Origin: Rhytidiadelphus loreus
Taxonomy: Eukaryota > Streptophyta > Bryopsida > Hypnales > Hylocomiaceae
Length of the DNA: 64,000 nucleotides
Direction of reading: 5' to 3'
NCBI GenBank assembly: GCA_947034895.1
Contig: OX344761.1
Span: 26,734,863 to 26,798,862, forward strand
The position numbers and the translations under genes are program-made. Positions 11,671 through 26,000 of this stretch are shown in pieces; position 1 is the first letter of the stretch, and every line of letters begins with the position of its first letter. The notes under the pieces are model-generated. The model saw nothing but the letters and a program-made list of their open reading frames with translations, was not told the origin of the DNA and searched no databases.

Positions 11671-14479
11671 TGATCTATAAAATGTTGACTATTAGGCTCA
11701 ACACATGGACTAAGTGATTTAGACTATATAACAAAGGATTTGGGTATAGGGAAAGGATCTAGTTGTTCTTTTGACTTTTTGACCTAATTAGTGTAGACCC
11801 AATTTTTCTTGGTTAGAAATGGGATTTGCATAATTGTTCTTTTCATTCACATGACCTAAATGGAAAATTGATTTATAGGTTTAAACTTGAATTGACCATA
11901 TGATTTGACTTTGAGACTTAACTTTAGGTAAACAAAGTTTTAATTTGTTTAGATTTTTATCTTTTTCCCAAATTTGTTGTCTTTCTTTTCTTTCTTCCTT
12001 TAATGCTTCAAATCCCTATTGGTGAATAGACTAGCGAACACTCAAACTTACCATCATGCTCATTTTCTCTTTTTCGTGCATTTTCTCTTAGTATGGTTAT
12101 TCTCTATCTCACATTCAGTCAATTCTTGCTTCTCATAGAAAGATCATTCAATTTCTCACTTTTCCCTCAACACCCTCGACAATCATTCCCTATACTATTT
12201 CATTACACAAAGATGTCAAGTTGAATTTAGTTCAAGTTTTTTTTAGTTCCTATAGACTTAATTATCTTGACAACTCTTAGCAATTATATAGACAATACTT
12301 CCAATTTCCAACTAATGTTTGTATCTCCAATCTTACCTGATTATTGGACTTTATTTTGCTTCACGCCTCAATAATAAAAAGACATAGTCTAAGTTTTAAC
12401 TAACTTGTAACATATAGACTCAAAGAAATGATTATTTATCATGTTTTCAAAGAATAGAAACTTTAGAAAAGAAATTTATTTTATTTTTACTCGGGAACTT
12501 CCTTTCTAACAAGTCACCTTGCTTCAATGCTCATTTTCTCTCCACACTTTTAGTAGTATATTTAGCAAAATGTAGTATAGTTTTTACATATTTCAATTCT
12601 TCAACTCCTAGGAAGTTCACTCATGGAAGACTCAAAAGGTTTCAATTTGTGCCTGAAGCTGTACATAATTAAGACTACGCAAATTTGAATGGTATTAATT
12701 TGACATCTAGACAATTTAATTTCAACTTTTAATTTACTTGATCTCTTTTTCCTCTTTCGTACAAATTCTTCCAATTCATTTGATTCCAATTTTTCACAAC
12801 AACTTGACAATTTTTCACTTACTTTGATTCTCACACACAATTTGACTCATACGACCCCGACACATATTTACAATTTTGCAATGTGGATGTTATATTGGAC
12901 ATGATTATTGACAAAAAAATACAAGTTGTTTTTTCTGACGTCACCTAAAATCCGTCTGAAAAAATTAGAAAATGTCACCTAAAACGCAGGTTTCTTACAG
13001 TGATTGTACCTTTGGGCTCCTGCGATGATGACATTAAGAGGTTTTGTATTCCATCTAGATTTGATAATCTTATGACCATATAATCAAATTAAATTTTTGA
13101 AATCCTTCAATGCATATGTTCTTTGAGCCACTATATATTAATGAAATTCTTGTAAGTGTTATTATTTAAAGATGCAATTGCAAGTCTTCTATAAGTCTTG
13201 AAATCTTCAATTTTTGTTTATGTCTTTTATAAGTCCTACAAATTTACAATTTTTTTTTGTAGAAGTTTGAATTGATCTTGAAGGTTTGAAGACAAAGTGA
13301 AGAAAATTTATACCAAATATTGAATGTGTTTAAGAATCAAAATCTTTTATCATGAGTGTAAATTGTAGTGTAGAACACTAAAGTACAAACCAAATTATTG
13401 TGTCATTTAAAATTTAGAAATGTACTTAATAGGCTTAAAACTTTAGACAATGAAAATATTCTCATTTTTTAGGAAGTTTTTCAATGATTTTCAAATAGAA
13501 TTTAAACTTAGAGAGCTTATTTTATAACTTTTGCCCTAATTTAAGAAAAGTATTTAGAGATTATAGAGTCAAATTTTGTAATTTTAAAGACAAAAAAGTG
13601 AGACTATACTACACATGTATTAAATTTTTGTAAAAGAATGTTCTAAACATATAAATTTTCTTGTTGCATTAAAAAATCATGAAAAATGTGTCTTTATCAA
13701 ATTGTTAAAAATTCATGAGTTGGTCATTAATAAGTTAGGTTTTGACTCTAATGAGCTTGCATGTGGAAGGGATCTATCTTAATTCAAAAGGGATGAATTC
13801 ATTATGTCTATAATTGTAATAATGATTATAACCAACAATAAGATCATAGTTTTGGGAACTCTTCTACAAACAATGGTTTTCAAAAGGTTATCAATGCATT
13901 TCAAAAATTTCCATCACTAATCATTTTTGCAATAAACTTAGGCAAAGTTGTGGTATAAAAAACAAACTACAACAATATACACTTAAGATTTGGTGCTAAT
14001 GTGTTCTTTAACTGGTCGCTAAAAACAAATTTTGTTGATAGAATTCTAAGATTTCTACAATTTGTAGATTTTTTAAAATATTTAAAACCTACAAACTTGC
14101 AATGCTTCATAAACAAGTGAAACCTACTAAATATCCATATTTAAACTTCAAAAATCTAAAAAAGAAGCAAGATTTGAAATTTTGAAATCTAAAAATCATT
14201 GAGATTAGAATTCAAAATCTACAAAATCTACGTGGCAATAAATGCCACATAGGCAATCATGTTAGAAGAATACGTTGACAAAGTTCCAACTAGGCTACTA
14301 GATGAGAAACAACCCCATTGTCTTTAGTGACTACAAGTCCTCAAATTAGCACCAATAGCAAATGTCCCGTGCAACTAAGAAACTAGTTGTTTTTTGTAGT
14401 CGCAAAACCTTCATATTCTTCTACTGAATTCATAAGATTTTATAGCATGAAAGAATAAGTATTTTGGTGGATCGAACAT
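11671..14479. other. AT-rich intergenic DNA
   Basis: No gene is supported. A short frame at 12601-12840 on the minus strand is lysine-rich but unrecognisable. At about 12991-13002 the sequence TTTCTTACAGTG, preceded by two copies of a GTCACCTAAAA motif (about 12941 and 12975), looks like one end of a larger CACTA element. The matching left end could not be located. Confidence 0.3.
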
Positions 14480-14935
14480 TTGGTAAAAACTTCACGACTT
14501 TTTGTAATATTCTTGAATAAAATATTTTGATTGACTCGTATATATACATAAAATAAATAAATCTCATTTCACCTACAATTATTTTTTATATAATATTGTG
14601 TTTTTCAAAAATTTAATTTTAATTATAAAATTTGATTAAATTTTCAATAATTCTCAATTTGATTCATAAATAATTGAAATTTAGAGTATGCCTAGTGCAC
14701 CACTTGTTCCACAAGAAGTCTAGATTTCATTCAAAATTTATAATTTCTCAATTATTGATAGGAATGTTTTCAATGCTTGAAGGTTGTTGAGGTAATCAAA
14801 ACTTTCAAAAGTGTGTGGATGCATTATAATATGTAACTTAGAAAAATAATTTAGGAACAACTTTCAAACAATTGAGAGTTGTAATCTATGACTCATAGAT
14901 CACGTGCACAATTGATCATTGCAAGAAACACTTGC
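14480..14935 (+). repeat. Diverged direct repeat, copy A
   Basis: This stretch aligns by eye with 17730-18295 in the same orientation. Shared landmarks include GCCTAGTGCACCACTTGTTC (14690; 18070), AAATAAATCTCATT (14554; 17933) and ACTTTCAAACAATTGA (14862; 18240). The copies are 3.25 kb apart and clearly diverged. They could be remnants of a retrotransposon's ends or an old segmental duplication. No retrotransposon protein was recognised between them. Confidence 0.55.
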
Positions 14936-15694
14936 CATTTTTGGCTCAAAACAACCTAAAACGGCTAATTTTGGTGAATACTGTGACTTTTGGAATATTT
15001 TTTTTTAAATTACAAAAATATGAATAATTTGTAAAGCATTGAAAATAGTATGTCTCCAAAAATTCAGACCTAGAAAAATGAATCTTTAAAAGTTATGCTC
15101 AAAAACTTCACGATAGAAAATACCAAGAAAATGAACATTTTGATGATTGATTTTTTTTAAATAAGAAAAAAATTCAAAAAATTCAAAAAATAAAATTCAT
15201 TTTTCCTAACTTGAAGATGCTCCTTCTGAACCATTTTCATCTTTGGAGAAAAAAATTGTATTCTCTACACTTGTGCAAAGGTAGTGCACTTTAAACACAT
15301 GAGGAAGGTGAATAGTTTATCTTTTTTAGAAAATATCTTCATGGGCTTGTATAACTTTAGTAGAAGACTTTGAATACTAATTTTGAGCTTCAAATTTACA
15401 TTTTTAGATAAAAAATAGTAGTATGTCCCCCCCTCTCAAATGGCCAAGATAGACATTTAATTGGAGGGTATTTAAAAATAGTAAAATCATTTACAAAAAA
15501 TACAAAATTAATCAATATTTGCAATTACCACATCTACCTACATTTCAAATTTCATATAAAATTGATATATGACGGATTTTTCTAGACATCTACATGTTTT
15601 TCATGTTGATAGTGACATCAAATAAAATATCTCAATGGAAAAAGTTCAAAAGTGATGTATATTAAGCTTTCACATTAGAAGAGATTTCAGGATT

Positions 15695-15970
15695 TTAAGG
15701 GCTGTTTCGGGGCCGTTCCCGGCACTGTTCCCCCGGCAGTCAAAGAACGCTGCTGACAGATTTTATTTTATTTTTTTTAAAATAAAATAAAATAAAATTT
15801 TAAGTCCTTAACATGAGAAACAAAGTTAAATTTATTTTTTTATTTTTTATTTTTTTTCGAAAAATCTGACATGGTCGTCTCTCGGCCAGGTCAACACAGG
15901 TCAGGAACGGCGGATTTCGGCGGTTCTCAGGGGGGTTTCGAGTTGGGAACTCGCAGCCCTCCCCGAGAGC
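15695..15970. mobile_element. GC-rich island with inverted ends, possible DNA element
   Basis: Within very AT-rich surroundings, two GC-rich blocks (15695-15760 and 15865-15970) flank a palindromic A/T tract at about 15762-15800. The outer ends are roughly inverted: AGGGCTGTTTCGGGGCCGTT at the left, and CAGCCCT at the right (preceded by GGGAACTCG). No clear target duplication was found. It may be a foldback or hAT-like element. Confidence 0.35.
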
Positions 15971-17729
15971 CAAAACACATGTAATGAGATGTTACCTTCA
16001 AAGTGTCACAAAAATGATGGAAAAGTTATGAACAAAAAACCACATGTCCAAGGCAACGGGACAAAAAAATAGGACAAGTATTTTTTGCAATCATCCACTA
16101 ACCTATTTGTAAATTAAACATGAAACAAATACCTTAAAATTTAAGAAGGTGATTATGAATTGAAATTTATGATTTTCACAAATAATTTCTTTTTTGCAAT
16201 GAGATTTTAATGTAAAAATGTAACTATAGTGAATTTCTAAGATTTATATACTACTTAGTTATTGAAGTCATATTTGAATGGCCTTCTTTTGAATTATGAA
16301 AAGTGTTTTATTGAAATGCACCCTTGATGAAACATATTTGCATTGTTTGAATCATATAAAAGAATCTTTAAAATACACGCCATATATATGCTAAGAAAGG
16401 AATGTGATAATCTTAGAAATAATGGATGGACAAAATTGCACATTTTAAAACAATACAATAGGATGAAAAACATTCAAAGTAACCATTAGGAAAAATTTGA
16501 GGCTAGTAGTGGGCAGTGAGTTTTTTTTGCTAGCAATGCAATTAAATTTATTTTTTTAAATTAATCCAATGAGGCACTACTAGTGCTACGTCCATGCCAC
16601 ATCAGATTGACGATTTCAATTTTTTATTTTTTATTATTATTTTACATTTAAATTTTTTATTTATTTAATCTCCCTACAATTACACTGCGGCTGAAAATCA
16701 AACAACTTTGTAATAGTCTTGTTCATGGTTCAGATTTTTTGGGAGTGGAATATAGGGCTAGCATTGAAGACTTTTGAAAGTCACTATAGACCAATCACTA
16801 TGGCATAGGTTTGAAGGTACTTTCTAAAACCTCTACTGTAGTTATTAGGTGTGTGTTATTGGATATGATTTTTTTCAATTTATATTTATAAATTCATATT
16901 AATTTCAAATTATTATAGTATAATTTAGCAATTTTTTCAACTATTAGAAGACATGTGATTTTGTCTCTGAAAAATAATTTTTTTATTCATATATAGTCAC
17001 AAAATCAAAGTATATTGAGAAGATCATTTATTCTACAAGTCCCCATTTTGCAACTATATATATACATGAATCTTTTTATATTTATTTTTCAGAGATCTAA
17101 TCACATGTTTTTTATAATTCAAAAGAATTCCAGATTTTTTGGGGGAAATTTGAAATTATTGGAAATTCATGAATATATCACTCAATATATAGTGAAGAAA
17201 CCTCATAATAAATCTAGAATATGCTTGATAAATCTAAAAAATTCTCTATGCATATATTACAGTATAGAACCTCATAGTGAAAATCAATTTATTATAGCAT
17301 TGTGAAATTAAAAAATCAACAGTCTATGGATATAGGCCCATTGTTCAAATTGCAATTCATTCATTGGGTTCAAATTCAAAAATATATACATATTTTTTAA
17401 TAAAATTCAAATCAAGAAAGGATCAACAATTGTCAAAATTCATTACATGGTCAATGATCTATGGATTTGTCATTTTCTTGTAAGAAACTCAAAACAAATC
17501 AGAAAGAAGGAAAATCCAAAACCATTAGTTGAAAATGAGTTGAAATAACCTCTACAAAAGAAATTGGATGAATTTTTTTTCCATCTTAGAGGCCTCCCTA
17601 AAATCATCCAAGGACACAAACCATAGGTTATGGCCCCCATAGGATTTGAGAAACTTTCTCAAACCATAAATCAAAACCTATGATTCTTTCCACCTCTAGA
17701 TAATCCCTAATGCATGAGGGCTCTAGTGT
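15971..17729. other. AT-rich intergenic DNA with one dispersed repeat
   Basis: No gene is supported. At about 16520-16620 a block containing AGCAATGCAATTAAATTT and GGCACTACTAGTGC recurs in inverted orientation at about 55795-55912. This marks a dispersed repeat of roughly 100-150 bp. Confidence 0.4.
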
Positions 17730-18295
17730 TCCCAATAAGAAACATTATTTTTCATGAATTTCCTAAAATTCTTGAATGAATTATTTATAATTGAAATATG
17801 ACCACACATATATCTATCTATTTGTCTATCTCTCTGTCTATGTCTATATGTATGTATAAAATTCATTCTAGAATTTTTCAAATGATACACATCTTCAAAA
17901 AGGCATGGATTTACAACCATGGAATTCAAAATATAAATAAATCTCATTCCACTCACAATATGTTTTGAATAAATATTGTACTTGTGGAAATTTTATTTTA
18001 ATTAGGGAATTGGATTAATTTAATTTTTTTTCTGAATTTAATTGATAAATAATCAAATTTTAGAATTTATGCCTAGTGCACCACTTGTTCTACAATATAT
18101 CTAAATTTCATTCAAAATTTCTAATTTCTTAGTTATTTAAAGGATTTTTTAAATGCTTAAAGGTGATTGAGGTCATCCAAACTTCTCCAAATGTATTGAT
18201 GTATTATAATGTGCAACTTACAAGAATAGTTTAGCAATGACTTTCAAACAATTGAAAGTAGTAAACAATTATTCATAGATCATGGTTGCATTATG
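17730..18295 (+). repeat. Diverged direct repeat, copy B
   Basis: Partner of 14480-14935, with the same landmarks in the same order. It contains an extra tetranucleotide-like tract (TATC/TGTC/TATG runs) at about 17810-17860 that copy A lacks. Confidence 0.55.
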
Positions 18296-18344
18296 TGAGC
18301 TTAGGATCTTCAACATATCAACATAAGAGCCTAGGCTCCTATAT

Positions 18345-18600
18345 TATAGACACCTTCAATAGTTATAAGATGTATATATTATAGGTGTGTATATTGTAAG
18401 TACCTATGTTATAAGTACCTTCCATGGTTATAGGATGTTTATATTATAGGTGTCTAATATGTTATAAGTACCTTCCTTAGTCATAGGATATTTATATTAT
18501 AGGTGTCTATGCTATATGCACCTTCCATAGTTATAGGATGTTTATATTATATGTATCTATGTTATAGACATCTCCAATAGTTATAGAGTACCTATGTGCC
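18345..18600. repeat. Minisatellite, about five copies of a ~50-66 bp unit
   Basis: The motif (C/T)ACCTTC-x-ATAGTTATAGGATGT, followed by TATTATAGGTGTCTATG, recurs with starts near 18351, 18417, 18469, 18519 and, degenerate, 18569. The array is bordered by short palindromic stretches (GAGCCTAGGCTC at about 18327 and CAAGGCTCTTAGGC at about 18608). Confidence 0.75.
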
Positions 18601-21481
<2,881 letters not shown>

Positions 21482-21839
21482 TGACAGCATAGGTTGGTTT
21501 CCAATAACGAGAACCAACCTAAAACGGCCCTCCCAAAGGACTGAATCCCATGTAATGCCATCAACTTCTCAACTATGACTATGCCTTTCGCGTTGATGAA
21601 ACCTTTTTGGTAACACTGGACTTGTTCAAATAGAATATTACATGTAGGTGTGAAATTATGAAGGGTCATTTTTAGCGTGCAACGATGCAGATGCGCGGAT
21701 GCCTGGGCTCCACCAACACCAACTCCGCCAGCGCGTCCTCCCCGAGGCCAAACCTCATGGGAGGGAAAAAGGCTCGTATCTCCGCGCTCCGCGCGCATCC
21801 AACGCTCCTGCAGCCTTGCCGCTCCCAACGAGACGCCAA

Positions 21840-23021
21840 TTCAATTGTCCCATCAATTCCTCGCATTGCCGGCGTCGTCCTCACCTCGCGAGCTTCCCAA
21901 TGCTCTTTGTGTCGCCCGATTTGGTGCCTCATACGCCGAGAACACATTCAAAGTACTCTGAAACAATCTGACCTTCACTTGTCACAACAATCAACTGAGT
22001 ACGCACCGTTTTTGGAATCCAGAGCTGTGGAGATTGCTTGCATTGTATTTGACCAATTTCATATGAGTCCTGTGTGTCGATCCATGAGCTTCGGAATGCC
22101 GGATGCCGCCGATACTCTGTTTTCGTAGCATCCGATTCGGAGAGGTTGAATGGTTTGATGACATCACGATGTAATCCCTTTCGGAAACGGATTGTGAGAT
22201 CTTCTCGTAAATTTTGTGTGCTGCGGGCGTTATTTTCTGATGTTTCCTGGGGTTTTGTGGCGTTCGATATGTTACTTAAGTATTAGACCGAGGGCCGGCT
22301 ATGAGGACGTTGTCTGCATTGCACGGCTCCTGCAGTGGTGATGACTTGGTCTGTTTAGGGCCCACTGACACTGGTCTCCAGAAGTCGGCTCATGACGAAT
22401 TCCTGCACTTCTGTTGAAATCCTCCAGGTCGCATCATAGCTTGCCAGAGCATCAATCCTCCCTCACCACGAACCTTTCGACCAAGTTGTGGACCCCTGGC
22501 CTCTTACTTGGCTCTCCCTCAGATGCTGGAGTGAGAGACGGAACTCTGATTTTGCAGGATAATATCTTTATTTCTTCCGTCGTGGTGGACCTCATCCTCC
22601 TGGTCATCGAAAGCTCAACGCTCGCGTTGGACTCGGTTAGTTTTCCCGTCAGTCGTCCCCTAGTCTCCAGCGCTTTGAAGACTACGTAGACATATGTTTC
22701 TTATTTCTCTTCACTCTCAGCAAGCTGAAGCAATCTCTGCCGATCAGGCTCAAAAGCACACAAGTTAGGATTGCAAACCCGATCGGTAGAGATCGATTCC
22801 TGTTTCTTTTTCGATTGTGAGGGAGATCCATCACGGGATTCATTCTTCGCGACAGATTTTCGTTTCCCGTTCGATAGATTGGCTTGAAAACAAAGAAACC
22901 TAGGACTAGGAACATCTGTGGAGATTGAGGAAGGAGACGGTGTCGGTGAGAGAGTTGGTATGTTGCTGCTAAAGGAGTGAAGTGTTGGCAAGCTTGAGTG
23001 AGTTGCAGCATTTCTGTGGAG
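21840..23021 (+). promoter_or_regulatory. Upstream and 5' leader region of SCAB copy 1
   Basis: This GC-richer stretch precedes the SCAB start codon. A block at about 21840-21945 (CCTCGCGAGCTTCCCA, then GATTTGGTG) recurs in inverted orientation upstream of SCAB copy 2 at about 51340-51450 (CCTCGCCAGCTTCCCA on the gene strand). The duplicated unit therefore extends about 1.1 kb upstream of the coding region. The transcription start was not determined. Open frames here on both strands lack recognisable motifs. Confidence 0.5.
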
Positions 23022-26000
23022 ATGAAGGGCGTCACGGCGGACGTGAGCTACAATCGGAGCTTGCAGGAGAGCCATGAAGAAGGGGTGGCAACAGCAAGGG
23101 AGCTTCTGGGGAAAGAATCGGCGGATTTGTGGGGAAGGGCGAAGCGGCTGTCTGTACGGGATTTGGCTAACAAGTTCGAGTCGGGGCAAGCTATGGCTAA
23201 CGCCGCTGCTGCCATTCTGGCGCAAGAGGTAATATAGAAACAGGTCCTTGGGAATCAGCTCCTCCTAGGAGCTTTAATTTCGAAAATATTTCAGCAGCAA
23301 ACCTATGTGTGCGTCAGAGCTATGTGAGCTTCAAAGCTATATGTGCTCATTGCTCCATACTTTTAAAGGACTAGATAAATGAAAGTAGATCGGCATGTTT
23401 TTTTCAAAACGAGGCTCTGCTTTCATGTTGCTGGACTGAACCTTTTGCGTGGATCCTGTTCATTCTTGCCTCTGTAAGGGACTTAAAAAGAAAGGACTTC
23501 AATATTTTGAAAGAGAACAAGATTATGAGATATCCAATGCTTGTTTACTTCCTCTACAGAATTGGACTCTGTGAATGTGATGGAATTGAGATTGTTATAA
23601 TACTGGACTCGTCACCGTACTGTATCCTATTGTCTGGTTATGGAAATGTTATGATTTGACTTGGTTCGTTGTTTTTTTCGTTACTAAGTTTTTCTGATTG
23701 TGTGGATCTCTTTGTTTGTGTGCAGCGAAGGGTAAAAGAAGTTGCTCTGCTGGACAAACCCGCGCTCATGAAAAAGCTGCGTGGGTTGCTTGGTGACCTT
23801 TCAGGTCGCGTTGCGGGGCGGAACAAAGATGATGTCTCCGAGGCTCTCATCACAGTATGTTCTTTACTCTGGTTTGAATTTCGTCTGAAAATTTTAAAAT
23901 TGGGGACTTGGAAGTGGAAATTCTTCTAGTAAACCCTACTTTTGTAGCATATCATCTCATGGCCTGGATACCCAGTTGATTAGCGATAGCATTTACTTCA
24001 ATGACACATACGATAGCAATGCACTTGGTGTGGGATAAGACAGCAATGCGTTTTACTTTTGGCCACCGTAAGCAGGTTTCACTCGCTTCCTAAAGAGATG
24101 GCACCTGCTTTTGGTAGCCAGAAGAAACCTGTAATACTTGGACATCTTTATATTGCCCTTTTTTGGATTGTTTCTTAGTGAATTGCCTCCCTGTTGAGTC
24201 ATTTTAGATGCCCTTCTTTGTAATGGTAGTTATAAACGCATCTATTAGTTCTGAAGAACTGTATTTTGCTGGTTTCAGTTGGAAGCAGTGGAAGCTCACT
24301 GGACACAACGGGAGGTGGAGGTGATCCAGGAAAGGGAAGAGTCAAGGAAGCTGGCTGTTCTTTTCCAGAAGGTTGTGTTACTTCTCCAAATCGCTCGTTT
24401 TCTGCAATATTCTGTCCACTGCTTGCAAGCATCTTTGAGAATCAGGAATGGAATAAATATTAATCCTCACAAAGTTAATATGAATAAAGTGATTGGTTGA
24501 TAGAATTGACATAACACGGTCTCCAAATGAAACCAATGGCCTGTTGTGAACCAATGATATGTCATTATCAATGAGAACGTTAGTACCACTTCAAACTCAA
24601 TGAAAACTTGACCTCATCATGGCAGTGAGTATTTCGTAGGGATTCTGCTACAGAATGTTATTTGTGTGTGTTCGTGTTCGGGATTTATTCATTTCACATT
24701 CGTTTACTAGCTCGTCAGTCTCTCAGAAGCCAGTCGCTTTTTAGCTCCTTGTAACGCCTCTGTGTTGGTCAGGCTTCGGAGGATGCAAAGATCATCATCG
24801 AGAAGGAACGGCACGAAGCCCAGGCGGAGATCGAAGCTGCTCGGGTCACGGCGCTTCGTTGTCAACAAGCGTTGGAAGAGCAGGCTCACACTCTGAGTCA
24901 AGCCGAGCAAGAGGTAGAGACTCCCACGAGATTGATCGCCACTCTGCTTTTATTATTCCTTCGATCCAATTACGGTAGAAGATACCTTATCCATCGCTTT
25001 TGAGGATTTTAACCTCCCCCTACGTAATGGATGATTTCTTTTGCAATCTTTTGAGTGAGGTTTTAGACTACTATTGATGGGACTGTAGACAATCTTATTT
25101 CTATCACTGGCCATAAATATTTAGCCCAGTCATGCTTATACCACTTGCTACTTGAATGCCAACCAAGTGTATTGGAAGTTTTGAGTTCCTGTTGGTAATA
25201 GAGGTGAGTATACCGATTTCTTGCAGTGGATCAGATAAGGTAGAAGATACTAAAACCAGGTGATGGTGTTTGCAGGAGCTGATGGAGCTGAGGATTGACG
25301 TGAAAGAAGCCCGCAGAATATCAATGCTGCACGCCCCTAGTAAGGTCATGGACATGGAATTCGAGATTTCAGGGCTACGGCAGCAGCTTACAGAGAAAAC
25401 TCTGGAGGTTCTCCTTCTCCGCAGAAAGGTAATGCCATGAAACTATACCAGGCTGGTTAGGGATGGCAGTTCATGTTAAAGCTTTTAATCCCTAGAGCAA
25501 CTAGGATTCATGGTTTGAAATCAACCAATCCAAATGATCTTATATTGTGAAAGTAATAGAATTCAGATGGGGCCAAATTGTACATCACAGTGAACATTCA
25601 GAATACGTTGGTCACAAATTTGATATCATTAAACTTGAATACGTTGAATGTTGCTTGCAATCGATGATATCCAATTTTCTGTGCATAGTCCAGATCCTGA
25701 TGATGTTTGCTACTGGGTGATAGGTGGATGCTTTGATGTCGAACTCAGAAGTTCCACCTCCATTTGAGCTTCAAGGCGAGGAGCGTCTGGGGTCTTCCTT
25801 GATTACCGTTCCAACTGAGGCACTGTCACCAGATCTGGAGAACTGCAAACTCCAGTGGTTCCGTGTCCATGGAGCAAAGGCTGAAACCATCATAGGTAAA
25901 CAGCTTGTGTTGATCTGGAATGAGAATGTCATCAGAAAAAATTTCATAGTTATTTGGCCCTCGAGACTCGTTATTAGTTCCATGTATTCACTATTCTTCA

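Noticed and set aside
14480..18295. LTR retrotransposon interpretation of the 14480/17730 direct repeats
   Set aside because: No gag or pol motifs, primer-binding site or target duplication was seen between or around the repeats.
18345..18600. CRISPR-like array
   Set aside because: The repeats are long, variable and lack distinct spacers, and the genome is eukaryotic. It is a minisatellite.
22682..23225. 117- and 174-codon frames (-)
   Set aside because: They lie antisense to the leader and first exon of SCAB copy 1.
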